Source: Ureibacillus xyleni (GTDB taxonomy: Bacteria > Bacillota > Bacilli > Bacillales_A > Planococcaceae). From it: a stretch of DNA of 64,000 bases. The stretch spans positions 1 through 64,000 of the forward strand of contig NZ_OBMQ01000009.1 of NCBI RefSeq assembly GCF_900217795.1, in the 5' to 3' direction. Under the pieces are notes generated by a model. The model saw only the letters and a list, made by a program, of their open reading frames with translations, made no database searches and was not told the DNA's origin. Below are positions 1-7,400 of this stretch, piece after piece; positions within the stretch are counted from its first letter, which is position 1; every line of letters starts with the position of its first letter. Position numbers and translations under genes: made by a program.

Positions 1-75
1 GAGGTAGATAGGTTCGAGGTGGAAGTGTGGTGACACATGGAGCTGACGAATACTAATCGATCGAGGACTTAACCA
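1..75 (+). rRNA. 23S ribosomal RNA, 3' end (partial)
   Basis: The window opens inside the last part of a 23S rRNA gene. The run GACGAATACTAATCGATCGA followed by GGACTTAACC is the conserved 3' end of Bacillales 23S rRNA. The exact mature 3' end is estimated at about 74-76. The 5' part lies outside the window. An ordinary 5S gene does not follow it; see the relic at 210-262. Confidence 0.95.
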
Positions 76-158
76 ATTTTAGCTTGAAGTTTGTATGTCA
101 ATGTCTTTATCCAGTTTTGAGAGAATAAGTAATTTAATGAAAAAATTATAAAAAATAG

Positions 159-186
159 TTGAAATAAAATTCAATTATGATATAAT
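159..186 (+). promoter_or_regulatory. Promoter for the 5S relic and tRNA cluster
   Basis: A -35 box TTGAAA (159-164) and a perfect -10 box TATAAT (181-186) are separated by 16 bp. The promoter lies in the AT-rich spacer after 23S and would start transcription near 193, just before the 5S relic and the tRNAs. The cluster may therefore be expressed independently of the upstream rRNA promoters. This is seen by inspection and not tested. Confidence 0.6.
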
Positions 187-209
187 AATACTTGTCTTTC
201 AATAATAAT

Positions 210-262
210 TGCAGTGTGATGGCAAAGAGGTTATAGCATTTTATGTTAAACTCTTTAGCAAT
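210..262 (+). pseudogene. Degenerate, internally deleted 5S rRNA relic
   Basis: The segment keeps two recognisable 5S pieces: GTGATGGCAAAGAGGTTATA near the 5' part (compare GTGATGGCGAAGAGGTCACA) and TTAAACTCTTTAGC (compare TTAAGCTCTTTAGC). The conserved stretch between them containing CCCGTTCCCATGCCGAACAC is missing or unrecognisable, and the 3' half of 5S is absent because tRNA-Asn begins at 276. It sits exactly where 5S normally lies, between 23S and the tRNAs. A functional 5S product is not possible from it. The alignment was made by eye. Confidence 0.6.
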
Positions 263-275
263 AATATAAAAATAT

Positions 276-350
276 TCCGAAGTAGCTCAGTGGTAGAGCA
301 ACCGGCTGTTAACCGGTTGGTCGTAGGTTCGAGTCCTACCTTCGGAGCCA
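276..350 (+). tRNA. tRNA-Asn(GTT)
   Basis: Acceptor stem TCCGAAG pairs with CTTCGGA, the anticodon loop reads CTGTTAA, the T arm is GGTTCGAGTCC, and CCA is encoded. It is the first tRNA of the cluster. Confidence 0.97.
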
Positions 351-357
351 TCTTCTT

Positions 358-449
358 GGAGAGTTGTCCGAGAGGCCGAAGGAGCACGATTGGAAATCGT
401 GTAGGCGGGTAACACTGTCTCAAGGGTTCAAATCCCTTACTCTCCGCCA
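358..449 (+). tRNA. tRNA-Ser(GGA)
   Basis: Acceptor GGAGAGT pairs with ACTCTCC. It has the long variable arm of class II tRNAs, anticodon GGA, and encoded CCA. Confidence 0.97.
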
Positions 450-470
450 TCTTAGACAGCCAGATTGTCT

Positions 471-545
471 GGCCCGTTGGTCAAGTGGTTAAGACACCGC
501 CCTTTCACGGCGGTAACACGGGTTCGAATCCCGTACGGGTCACCA
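471..545 (+). tRNA. tRNA-Glu(TTC)
   Basis: Acceptor GGCCCGT pairs with ACGGGTC. Anticodon loop CTTTCAC gives TTC. CCA is encoded. Confidence 0.97.
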
Positions 546-564
546 TTTATAGAATATCCAGCAC

Positions 565-640
565 GGAGGATTAGCTCAGCTGGGAGAGCACCTGCCTTAC
601 AAGCAGGGGGTCGGCGGTTCGAGCCCGTCATCCTCCACCA
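565..640 (+). tRNA. tRNA-Val(TAC)
   Basis: Acceptor GGAGGAT pairs with the 3' ATCCTCC. Anticodon TAC. CCA is encoded. Confidence 0.97.
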
Positions 641-665
641 TAATTATTAAAATGAATAGTATTTT

Positions 666-742
<77 letters not shown>

Positions 743-745
743 AAT

Positions 746-821
746 GGTCCCGTGGTGTAGCGGTTAACATGCCTGCCTGTCACGCAGGAGATCGCCGGTT
801 CGATCCCGGTCGGGACCGCCA
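746..821 (+). tRNA. tRNA-Asp(GTC)
   Basis: Acceptor GGTCCCG pairs with CGGGACC. Anticodon GTC. CCA is encoded. It begins 3 bp after the initiator tRNA. Confidence 0.97.
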
Positions 822-827
822 TAAAAT

Positions 828-900
828 GGGTCGATAGCTCAGTTGGTAGAGCATTTGACTGAAGCTCAAAGTGTCGGCGGTTCGATTCCGTCTCGACCCA
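828..900 (+). tRNA. tRNA-Phe(GAA), CCA not encoded
   Basis: Acceptor GGGTCGA pairs with TCGACCC, followed by discriminator A at 900 and then TCT, so CCA must be added by the nucleotidyltransferase. Anticodon GAA. Confidence 0.96.
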
Positions 901-928
901 TCTTTATATAATAAGTACTCTTAATTTT

Positions 929-1004
<76 letters not shown>

Positions 1005-1010
1005 TTAACT

Positions 1011-1094
1011 GGAGGGGTAGCGAAGTGGCTAAACGCGGCGGACTGTAAATCCGCTCCTTAGGGTTCGGCGGTTCGAATCCGTCCCCCTCCACCA
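1011..1094 (+). tRNA. tRNA-Tyr(GTA)
   Basis: Acceptor GGAGGGG pairs with CCCCTCC. It has a long variable arm and anticodon GTA. CCA is encoded. Confidence 0.97.
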
Positions 1095-1101
1095 TTTAAA
1101 T

Positions 1102-1175
1102 AGGGGCATAGTTCAACGGTAGAATAGAGGTCTCCAAAACCTTTGGTGTGGGTTCGATTCCTACTGCCCCTGCCA
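1102..1175 (+). tRNA. tRNA-Trp(CCA)
   Basis: Acceptor AGGGGCA pairs with TGCCCCT. Anticodon loop CTCCAAA. CCA is encoded. Confidence 0.97.
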
Positions 1176-1193
1176 ATAGTTTTATATTACTAT

Positions 1194-1270
1194 GGCGATT
1201 GTGGCGAAGTGGTTAACGCACCGGATTGTGGTTCCGGCATTCGTGGGTTCGATTCCCATCAGTCGCCCCA
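1194..1270 (+). tRNA. tRNA-His(GTG), copy 1
   Basis: Anticodon GTG, with the extra G-1 (1194) opposite C73 that marks histidine tRNAs. CCA is encoded. It is identical to the next tRNA. Confidence 0.97.
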
Positions 1271-1312
1271 TTCATAGAATATAAAATAAAACAAAAACAT
1301 AGTATTTATCAT

Positions 1313-1389
1313 GGCGATTGTGGCGAAGTGGTTAACGCACCGGATTGTGGTTCCGGCATTCGTGGGTTCGATTCCCATCAGTCGCCCCA
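1313..1389 (+). tRNA. tRNA-His(GTG), copy 2
   Basis: An exact duplicate of 1194-1270. The identity extends a few bases into both flanks (about 1192-1272 against 1311-1391). The 42 bp between the copies is unrelated AT-rich DNA. This looks like a recent tandem duplication. Confidence 0.97.
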
Positions 1390-1420
1390 TTAAAAACTAA
1401 TGAAAACTTCATCAAATTAT

Positions 1421-1495
1421 TGGGGTATAGCCAAGCGGTAAGGCAACGGATTTTGATTCCGTCATGCCCAGGTTCGAATCCTGGTACCCCAGCCA
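1421..1495 (+). tRNA. tRNA-Gln(TTG)
   Basis: Acceptor TGGGGTA pairs with TACCCCA. Anticodon loop TTTTGAT. CCA is encoded. Confidence 0.97.
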
Positions 1496-1499
1496 TTTT

Positions 1500-1574
1500 G
1501 CGGAAGTAGTTCAGCGGTAGAACACCACCTTGCCAAGGTGGGGGTCGCGGGTTCGAACCCCGTCTTCCGCTCCA
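1500..1574 (+). tRNA. tRNA-Gly(GCC)
   Basis: Acceptor GCGGAAG pairs with CTTCCGC. Anticodon GCC. CCA is encoded. Confidence 0.97.
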
Positions 1575-1584
1575 ATATTATAAT

Positions 1585-1658
1585 GGCGGCTTAGCCAAGT
1601 GGTAAGGCACGGGTCTGCAACACCCTTACCACCGGTTCGAATCCGGTAGCCGCCTCCA
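1585..1658 (+). tRNA. tRNA-Cys(GCA)
   Basis: Acceptor GGCGGCT pairs with AGCCGCC. Anticodon GCA. CCA is encoded. Confidence 0.97.
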
Positions 1659-1673
1659 GTTTTTTATTAAGAC

Positions 1674-1697
1674 ATCGGTTTATCCGATATTTTTTTT
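1674..1697 (+). terminator. Terminator-like hairpin between tRNA-Cys and tRNA-Leu
   Basis: ATCGG (1674-1678) pairs with CCGAT (1684-1688) across a 5-base loop, followed by a run of eight T. The stem is short, so read-through into tRNA-Leu is likely; no separate promoter fits in the 13 bp before tRNA-Leu. Confidence 0.45.
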
Positions 1698-1710
1698 ATT
1701 ATTTTACTTT

Positions 1711-1792
1711 GCCGGTGTGGCGGAATTGGCAGACGCGCACGACTCAAAATCGTGTTCCTTCTGGAGTGTCGGTTCGACCCCGACCACCGGTA
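1711..1792 (+). tRNA. tRNA-Leu(CAA), integration target
   Basis: A class II tRNA with a long variable arm. The anticodon loop CTCAAAA gives CAA. The acceptor is GCCGGTG against CACCGGT, with discriminator A1792 and no encoded CCA. Its 3' 20 bases (1773-1792) belong to the direct repeat that bounds the integrative element, so the inserted element has rebuilt the 3' end of this gene. Confidence 0.96.
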
Positions 1793-1794
1793 TC
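1773..1794 (+). repeat. attL, left attachment core of the integrative element
   Basis: This 22 bp segment, from the T arm to the end of tRNA-Leu, is repeated exactly at 18267-18288 in the same orientation. The next bases also nearly match (TATCTTTAAGT against TATCATTAAGT). The integrase gene lies immediately inside it. This is the usual product of tyrosine-recombinase integration into a tRNA 3' end. Confidence 0.85.
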
Positions 1795-1831
1795 TTTAAG
1801 TTATTTTTAGTTACGATATGAAAAGTGATAG

Positions 1832-1872
1832 AGCTCATAAACCTTGATATGACAGGGTTTGTGAGCTTTTTT
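1832..1872 (+). terminator. Terminator just inside the left end of the element
   Basis: AGCTCATAAACC (1832-1843) pairs with GGGTTTGTGAGCT (1854-1866), followed by a T run to 1873. It would end transcripts of the tRNA cluster just after tRNA-Leu and could also end the integrase transcript from the other strand. A related hairpin sits at the same distance after the right repeat (18324-18363). Confidence 0.75.
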
Positions 1873-1915
1873 TATTTTTCTAGAATACGTTAGAAAACGA
1901 TATGTTTTCGAATGG

Positions 1916-1935
1916 TTTTACACATTTTTTACACA
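1916..1935 (+). repeat. Candidate integrase arm-type sites, left end
   Basis: Two copies of TTTTACACA (1916-1924 and 1927-1935) are spaced 11 bp apart and overlap the integrase stop codon. An identical pair with the same spacing lies at 18205-18224 just inside the right end. Symmetric placement at both ends suggests binding sites for the N-terminal arm-binding domain of the integrase. This is an inference. Confidence 0.45.
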
Positions 1936-3050
1936 TGATTTTCAACCATATTTTCAAATACTGCTACGCTTAACTCCTCTTCTTCTATTCTTGTTTCCTT
2001 AAGGAGATGCGTATATCTTTCGTATGTTATGTTAACGTTACTATGACCGATGCGCTTGCTAATATACTCAATAGATCGCTTCTTATACAATAGAACGCTG
2101 ACATGAGTATGGCGTAATCCATGAACAGTTATTGGTTCAATATCTAGTTCAATTAGAAGTTTTTTAAGTAGTTTATTTACAGCTGTATTGGTAATAACCT
2201 GATACTTAGATATTGGACTATAAAATACTAAATCATGAACATTCGTTCGAGTAGTTTCAAATAACCTTTCAAAGTGCTTCATTGTTACTTGATCTACCTT
2301 AACAATTCGTTCTGACTGATCATTTTTAAGTGGGCCAAATCCTCTCGGAGAATCCTTTTTATAGCCCCAGGATTTATTGATGTTGATTGTATTGTTATCA
2401 AAGTCAAAATCCCCTCTAGTAAGCCCTACAAGCTCTTCAAAGCGCATTCCAGTCGATAATCCTAAAAGTAATAGATAGTAGCCTAAACCTTCATCGAGCT
2501 TTTCTAAGAGGCTATTAAATAGTTTTGCACTTTCATCGAAGTCTAAGTGCTTTTCATCTGATTTTTTAGATGAGTTGCTCCATGTAGGTTTAGTATTTCT
2601 CGTAAAATCAATTGGGATAATTTGATCATCAACAGCATCTTTTACACATGCTTTAATATGGCGGTGTACCTTATCTACCGTTTCTTTAGCTTTGTTAATC
2701 CCAAGAGTATTTAAGAATTTTTGATAGTCGTCTCTTTTTATATTCTGTATTGGTGTATTAGGGAAATGTTCTTTCACAGCTTTTAGAGAATAAAGGTAAT
2801 GTTTCAAAGTTACATTAGTAATTTTAGGTGCTCGATAAAGTTCAATCCACCTTTCAAAGTATTGATTAAATGGAATACTTCTTTGAACTAGATTAACACC
2901 TTTTGCTAATTGCGCTTCAATTTCAGCTGCTGCTAGTTGTGCTTCTTTTTTAGTACGAAAACCACCTTTTCTAATCGGTTTTGGTTTTCCATCAACAACG
3001 TAACTAATTGTATATTGATATGTTTTTCCTCTCTTTGTTATACTCGCCAT
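1929..3050 (-). CDS. Tyrosine recombinase (integrase) of the element
   Basis: The enzyme cuts and rejoins DNA at the att sites to insert or excise the element. Of about 373 residues, the first 50 form the AP2-like arm-binding domain (KRGKTYQYTISYVVDGKPK). A SAM-like core-binding region follows, and then the catalytic domain. The active residues are visible: Arg in STGMRFEEL, the HGLRHTH box (His-x-x-Arg), His in IGHSN, and the nucleophile Tyr in ITYERYTHL. The family is the Tn916/phage-like integrases. I prefer ATG at 3050, with GAGGGTG 7 bp upstream, over a GTG at 3059 that lies inside that ribosome binding site. It lies beside attL and reads toward the tRNA, the usual arrangement. It appears intact. 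Confidence 0.93.
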   Translation of the reverse strand: MASITKRGKTYQYTISYVVDGKPKPIRKGGFRTKKEAQLAAAEIEAQLAKGVNLVQRSIPFNQYFERWIELYRAPKITNVTLKHYLYSLKAVKEHFPNTPIQNIKRDDYQKFLNTLGINKAKETVDKVHRHIKACVKDAVDDQIIPIDFTRNTKPTWSNSSKKSDEKHLDFDESAKLFNSLLEKLDEGLGYYLLLLGLSTGMRFEELVGLTRGDFDFDNNTININKSWGYKKDSPRGFGPLKNDQSERIVKVDQVTMKHFERLFETTRTNVHDLVFYSPISKYQVITNTAVNKLLKKLLIELDIEPITVHGLRHTHVSVLLYKKRSIEYISKRIGHSNVNITYERYTHLLKETRIEEEELSVAVFENMVENHV

Positions 3051-3166
3051 TAAATTCACCCTCTTATATTTCTGAAGGGTGACCAGGAGAAATAACGGTC
3101 ACCTTAATCATAGAATTAATTATATGAATTTGTACATAGTAAAAAATAGGAAATTATTATTAAAAC

Positions 3167-3502
3167 TTACATGAGTTGATTCTTGTCAGAGAATATCTCA
3201 GAAAAATTATCGTGAAGAAATTCTGCCATTTTTAGAGCATTGAATGCCCATGTTTGACCTTTGCTTTTAGGATAATAGACGAATCCACCACATTCGATAT
3301 CAAGTAGGTTTCTGAATTTAGCTGGGTAGAGAATATGTTCCTTTATCCATTCATGCTTTCTGTTAACCTGCTTTTCAAGATCTTTCATTGACCAATATGT
3401 TCCTAATAGTTGCTGTTGCAGCATCTCTTCTAAATCTGATTTTGAAATTATTAAGTAATCGGGGAGTGCTTGAAAATTATTTTTTTCTAAAAAATTATTC
3501 AC
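3167..3502 (-). CDS. DUF771 family protein
   Basis: The product has 111 residues and resembles DUF771 proteins found beside integrases in phages and integrative elements of Firmicutes, with the diagnostic blocks LLGTYWSMKDLEKQ and FVYYPKSKGQTWAF. The fold is probably a winged or helix-turn-helix DNA-binding domain, and a role in excision control or regulation is an inference from position. The start is GTG at 3502, fixed by an AGGAGG 8 bp upstream. It reads in the same direction as the integrase, 116 bp upstream of it, and may share its transcript. Confidence 0.75.
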   Translation of the reverse strand: MNNFLEKNNFQALPDYLIISKSDLEEMLQQQLLGTYWSMKDLEKQVNRKHEWIKEHILYPAKFRNLLDIECGGFVYYPKSKGQTWAFNALKMAEFLHDNFSEIFSDKNQLM

Positions 3503-4103
3503 GTTGATAACCTCCTATGTTGTGTTCTTATTCTGTAAGCCACATTAAAGCGACTACTATGGGTTAAGTTGATTATATATTGCTGAGTAATATTAAGTTT
3601 TAAAAATACAGCCATTATGAAAATGTAATATGCGGGGCTAAAACCTGATGTATAGCGGAATTTAGGTGGAAGTATTAAATATGCGTAGTAGATAGATAAT
3701 AGCGGTATATTTTATAAAGGCGATGCTAAAGTTGTTACCTTTAGTGAATTTGACGGTTCTGATGTAATGATTACTGGGTTATGCTCCTACACCTTGTAAT
3801 CCACCGCCCGTTTTGTAACCACCTTGTCCAGAATTTACACCAGCAAGTTAATAATTAGATGTAAGTAAATAAGAGTAGATAAAACTTAATGGAAATTGTT
3901 AAAAACGTATATAATTCAAATTGATTGGATGGACTTTAAAGTTAAGTGAATTGGCATACTTTATAAAACAATGAAATTGATTATGGTATTTATCAAATTT
4001 ATGGAAACATCTAGTCTAGGGAGTGATGTACTATCTTATATCGGAAATGTAGATATGGGGTACACGATATATATTAAAGGGAATAAATGAGGGGGGAACA
4101 CTT
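3503..4103. other. 600 bp gap with coding debris
   Basis: No intact gene is visible. Around 3785-3855 the minus strand encodes a short glycine-rich tail (LAGVNSGQGGYKTGGGLQGV then stop) closed upstream by a stop. Around 3720-3775 the plus strand reads a short coding-like peptide (GDAKVVTFSEFDGSDVMITG). Both look like scraps of lost genes. The divergent promoters for 3502 and 4104 must also lie here. Confidence 0.5.
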
Positions 4104-4850
4104 ATGAGGAAACTTACCGAGTTCCAATCAAAGGTATATGAATTAGTAAAAAGAATGAAACAGATTTATGATTTGAAATCGGATGATAAAATTATCAGCG
4201 ATAGAATTCAGAGAGGATCCAAATCTCCTATTAGTGATGCGTATGAGGAAGAATTCGCTAAATTCTTAAGTACTGTATTAGATAATAGATATTCATTTAT
4301 TATTGATTTTCATTTATCTAAATATTGTAAAGAAGAAGGTAAGTACAAACAATTCTTTAAGCCAGATATTCTTGTGTTAGAAAAAGTAGACGAGGAAAAA
4401 AGTAGGGTGTGTGCCATTTTTGAATGCAAATGTGATATTTCTTATGCAGAAGATAATTGGGTAGAAAATATGCATAGCAGAATGAAATTCTTTAATGAAT
4501 TTAACGTAAAGTTTAAACGCTACCTAGCTAAACAAAATCAAGAAACGGGTAAGTTAGAGTTAGTCAGAGATGAGAATTCTATACCTGAAAGAACAAGTCA
4601 TATTTTGCTAGAATCGGTGGAGAATTTGAAAACATTAGGTATTGTACTATGTAAGGCAAATGACCATAATCGGTGGGGAAAGGTAACAGATACCTCTGAA
4701 TATCCTAATGTGAAAGTTATGTATTTATCTAATCAGCATTTAAATAATCCCTCCGTAAACATAGATGATATCTTAGAATTAAATAAGGGGTTTTGGGATA
4801 CTCAATTAAAGGATTACTTAGTAAAAGAAATGAAATTACTTCTTAAATAA
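4104..4850 (+). CDS. Orphan PD-(D/E)XK nuclease-like protein
   Basis: The protein has 248 residues and no close relative that I recognise. A PD-(D/E)XK nuclease signature is visible: a helix with EEEF (residues 48-51), Pro-Asp at 87-88 in FFKPDILVLE, and Glu107-x-Lys109 in AIFECKCD. This is the metal-binding core of restriction-type nucleases. The ATG start has a GGGGGG ribosome binding site 8 bp upstream. No DNA methyltransferase is nearby, so it is either an orphan restriction-like enzyme, part of a self-limiting defence gene, or a nuclease with another role. It sits alone as cargo between the integration and replication modules, with a terminator at 5043-5091. Confidence 0.6.
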   Translation: MRKLTEFQSKVYELVKRMKQIYDLKSDDKIISDRIQRGSKSPISDAYEEEFAKFLSTVLDNRYSFIIDFHLSKYCKEEGKYKQFFKPDILVLEKVDEEKSRVCAIFECKCDISYAEDNWVENMHSRMKFFNEFNVKFKRYLAKQNQETGKLELVRDENSIPERTSHILLESVENLKTLGIVLCKANDHNRWGKVTDTSEYPNVKVMYLSNQHLNNPSVNIDDILELNKGFWDTQLKDYLVKEMKLLLK

Positions 4851-5042
4851 GTGATAAATAATTAGGTAAGTTAACTATATGTATAATAATCTAGGCTTGG
4901 ATAACGAATAACTAACTGAGGCTTTAGTTAATAGTGATTTTAAGCAATCGGGCGCTTTTGTAGAAGTTTGGGAGAATTATATTTAACAAGAATTTTGAAC
5001 TACCCAGATCTTTTATTTGATAAAGAATCACAGCCTAAAATT

Positions 5043-5091
5043 AAAGATGAACGAGATAAATTACTACGATTTCCTTGTTCATCTTTTTATT
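5043..5091. terminator. Bidirectional terminator
   Basis: AAAGATGAAC (5043-5052) pairs with GTTCATCTTT (5077-5086), with T and A runs on both sides. It lies between the converging nuclease-like gene (4104) and the XRE regulator (5114). Confidence 0.65.
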
Positions 5092-5113
5092 TTTATTAGT
5101 TTAGTATATTTTT

Positions 5114-5449
5114 TTACTTACTATCGACTAAACCTAAGATGATATCAATTAATTTTAGGACTTCTTCTTGCTCCGCTAAAGATCTATCATGTAGTTTATC
5201 AACAATTTTTAATAATACTTCACTGTTTATTGATTTAGTTTCAGAAAATCGGAATAAATCTTCTAGTGGTACTTTAAGAGCCGTCGCTATATTACTTAAG
5301 CTCTCTACAGTAATATTTTTTTCTCCTCTTTCAACCTGTCCAATATATGTATTCGATAGAGAGGCTAAATGTGCTAATTCCTCTTGGCTCATTTTCTTTT
5401 CTTTTCTTAAAAATCGAATTCTTTCACCTATTACTTCTGAAATACCCAT
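5114..5449 (-). CDS. XRE family transcriptional regulator
   Basis: A 111-residue repressor-type protein. Residues 5-60 form a Cro/CI helix-turn-helix (SQEELAHLASLSNTYIGQVE is the helix-turn-helix core). The C-terminal part (60-111) is helical and probably dimerises. Start at ATG 5449 is chosen because AGAGGTG lies 6 bp upstream; a GTG at 5458 falls inside that site. It is transcribed away from the replication genes. Twin AACTATAGT operators lie in the shared upstream region (5500-5538), so it most likely controls itself and the 5615-7273 genes, as ImmR does in ICEBs1. No metalloprotease partner like ImmA is present. Confidence 0.88.
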   Translation of the reverse strand: MGISEVIGERIRFLRKEKKMSQEELAHLASLSNTYIGQVERGEKNITVESLSNIATALKVPLEDLFRFSETKSINSEVLLKIVDKLHDRSLAEQEEVLKLIDIILGLVDSK

Positions 5450-5499
5450 AGTAATCACCTCTAGGTTTAGTAAAGCCTAGAATAAATAACAAAAGAATA

Positions 5500-5538
5500 A
5501 ACTATAGTTGTTTATTGTATTAAAATATTAACTATAGT
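5500..5538. promoter_or_regulatory. Twin operators of the XRE regulator
   Basis: A perfect palindrome AACTATAGTT (5500-5509) and a second AACTATAGT (5530-5538) are 30 bp apart, about three helical turns, between the divergent XRE gene and the gene at 5615. This is the expected layout for a repressor that controls both directions. Binding is inferred. Confidence 0.55.
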
Positions 5539-5614
5539 ATATTTAAATGTATGAAAAATATTCATTTGATAATTGTATGAGATCAAATGTGATTAAGATT
5601 GGGGAGATATTCTG

Positions 5615-5785
5615 ATGACTAAAAAGAAATACGAGTATGATTTGGACAAACCGTTTTTTGGATTACCATTTAATGAAGTAGATAAGATGTTAAGAGGAAC
5701 ATGGGTTCATGATGAGGAGCTCACAAAAAAGTTAAATGAAATTTATCGTGTGATAGATGAACAAAAACAACAGGGCAAAAGATAA
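5615..5785 (+). CDS. Small hypothetical protein (56 aa)
   Basis: An ATG at 5615 preceded by GGGGAGA opens a 56-codon frame ending at TAA 5785. The product is charged, with a lysine-rich N-terminus (MTKKKYEYD) and a helical C-terminus ending KQQGKR. I do not recognise it. It is the first gene rightward from the XRE operator region and lies 67 bp before the next gene, consistent with a leading gene in the replication operon of the element. Confidence 0.6.
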   Translation: MTKKKYEYDLDKPFFGLPFNEVDKMLRGTWVHDEELTKKLNEIYRVIDEQKQQGKR

Positions 5786-5852
5786 AGTTTAAATAAAAAC
5801 TGGATTAGTGTTACCAAGATAGTGGTACAAGATGATATAGGGGGTGAGATTC

Positions 5853-6068
5853 ATGAAATTTGAGTATTTTAATGATACTGGTAGAGAAATTGATATTCAC
5901 CCTGCAACAAGAGAACATGGAACAGAATGTGATATGTCGCCAATTAAACACTTAGAAGTTCGAACATTTTACCTTCCAGATGGTACTTATCCTTGGGTGA
6001 AAATGTGGGATTATGGAGAAGGGAGAGGTCTAAGTATTTTGGTTTCTCCTCGTGAGGAAAATGAATAG
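5853..6068 (+). CDS. Small hypothetical protein (71 aa)
   Basis: A 71-residue protein of unknown function. It contains the segment HGTECDMSPIKHLEVRTFYL followed by DGTYPWVKMWDYGEG. I infer that it is a conserved small protein that travels with Rep_trans initiators in Bacillales elements, but I cannot name a family. The ATG at 5853 is favoured by GGGGGTG 6 bp upstream; the GTG at 5844 lies within that site. A terminator follows at 6078-6120. Confidence 0.65.
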   Translation: MKFEYFNDTGREIDIHPATREHGTECDMSPIKHLEVRTFYLPDGTYPWVKMWDYGEGRGLSILVSPREENE

Positions 6069-6077
6069 ATAAAAACT

Positions 6078-6120
6078 AGTAGATTTGAAGAACTAGCAAT
6101 TCTTTTGAATCTACTTTTTT
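6078..6120 (+). terminator. Terminator before the replication gene
   Basis: AGTAGATT (6078-6085) pairs with GAATCTACT (6107-6115), followed by six T. It separates the small genes from the initiator gene, which probably has its own promoter in 6121-6210. Confidence 0.55.
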
Positions 6121-6226
6121 ATTGGAGATCAATCTCAAAATAACTCTATTACCATATTTTTAGTATTGATAGTGATATTTCAACTGCTTACGTTTCCTCC
6201 AGACAAGCAAAGGAGGATAAATAAGT

Positions 6227-7273
6227 ATGAAAAAAGAGAAAAAAGACTTCGTATTCCCGTACTCTAACAGGGGGGTAGAAAATACATTAGAAAACGGCTT
6301 GAGAGCTTGTGTAGACTGGGTTGAAGCCACCTTCAAAACAGTCGGAACGGAGCAACTTGTTACAGACCTTTTGCAGATGAATTTCGACAAGTTTTATCCA
6401 GATACAGGACGTTATGGGTATAGACGATCAATACGTTGCGGTAGTATTTCGGTTTACTTTGATGGTCAAGAAGATATGGGAATCCATTTAGAGATGAAAG
6501 GACGAGGTTGCAGAGAGTATGAAGGCTACAATTTATTGTCTTGGAAAGAGCTATTTGAAGTTTTTCTTCGTTATGAGGTATCTTTCTCGCGGTTAGACAT
6601 TGCAGTAGATGATTTCAAAGGATTCTTCAAATTAAAAGAAATTCAGAAAAAAATCAAAGGACGAGAGCTTGTTTCTAAATTCAAGTTAGCAAATATCCAA
6701 CAGTCCTATGAAACAAGAACTGGATTAGGACAGGGTTTAACGATTTATTATGGATCTTCAAAGTCGGATATTCAGATTCGGATGTATGATAAGTTAAGTG
6801 AACGTAGTAACAACAATTATAATGTTCCAAAGGATATTAACTTTTGGAATAGAACAGAAGTGCAACTACGTAATGAACGTGCACAAACTGTAGCAAAAAT
6901 ATTGGCAACAGAAGAAGATGGCGAAAGAACGATCGGGCAGACAGTATGTGGTATATTGAAGCATTATATTCGTTTTACGATTAAAGGCAAAGAGAAGAAC
7001 CGTAGTCGTTGGAAAACAGCGCGGTTCTGGGATAAGTTCCTCAATGGTGTAGATGCACTTTCACTCTCTACGAATCCAGTAGAACCTCAAACTGTGGAAG
7101 AAAAAGAGATGTGGTTTATGAATCAAGCCGCCCCTACTTATGCATTAATCCTTGATGCATACGGTGGTGATCCAAAAAAAATGGCCCAACTTGCAAAGTA
7201 TGGACGACAACGCTATAAGAAAGAACATATTGATATGATAAATCGATTTATAGAGAAAAACAAAGAAGGGTAG
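6227..7273 (+). CDS. Replication initiation / relaxase protein (Rep_trans, MobT-like)
   Basis: A 348-residue protein of the rolling-circle initiator family (Rep_trans, PF02486), which includes plasmid pT181-type Rep proteins and the relaxases of Tn916/ICEBs1 elements. It nicks one DNA strand at an origin and covalently holds the 5' end through a tyrosine. Family features are the N-terminal block ACVDWVEATF, the SRLDIAVDDF box (residues about 118-128), and the IQIRMYDKLSER box (about 185), which contains the likely catalytic Tyr. AGGAGG lies 10 bp before the ATG. It would let the excised element replicate and could start mobilization by a helper conjugative system. The origin and nick site were not identified. 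Confidence 0.85.
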   Translation: MKKEKKDFVFPYSNRGVENTLENGLRACVDWVEATFKTVGTEQLVTDLLQMNFDKFYPDTGRYGYRRSIRCGSISVYFDGQEDMGIHLEMKGRGCREYEGYNLLSWKELFEVFLRYEVSFSRLDIAVDDFKGFFKLKEIQKKIKGRELVSKFKLANIQQSYETRTGLGQGLTIYYGSSKSDIQIRMYDKLSERSNNNYNVPKDINFWNRTEVQLRNERAQTVAKILATEEDGERTIGQTVCGILKHYIRFTIKGKEKNRSRWKTARFWDKFLNGVDALSLSTNPVEPQTVEEKEMWFMNQAAPTYALILDAYGGDPKKMAQLAKYGRQRYKKEHIDMINRFIEKNKEG

Positions 7274-7400
7274 TTCTTATTGAGCTGCCCTTTAACTTTA
7301 GTTAAATTTCTTCTTTAAAAATTATGAGTATATATGGTCTACCACTGTAACTTAGTTCGGGAATCGTTTAGACTTGTTCAACAATCGGGCCATTTAATTG

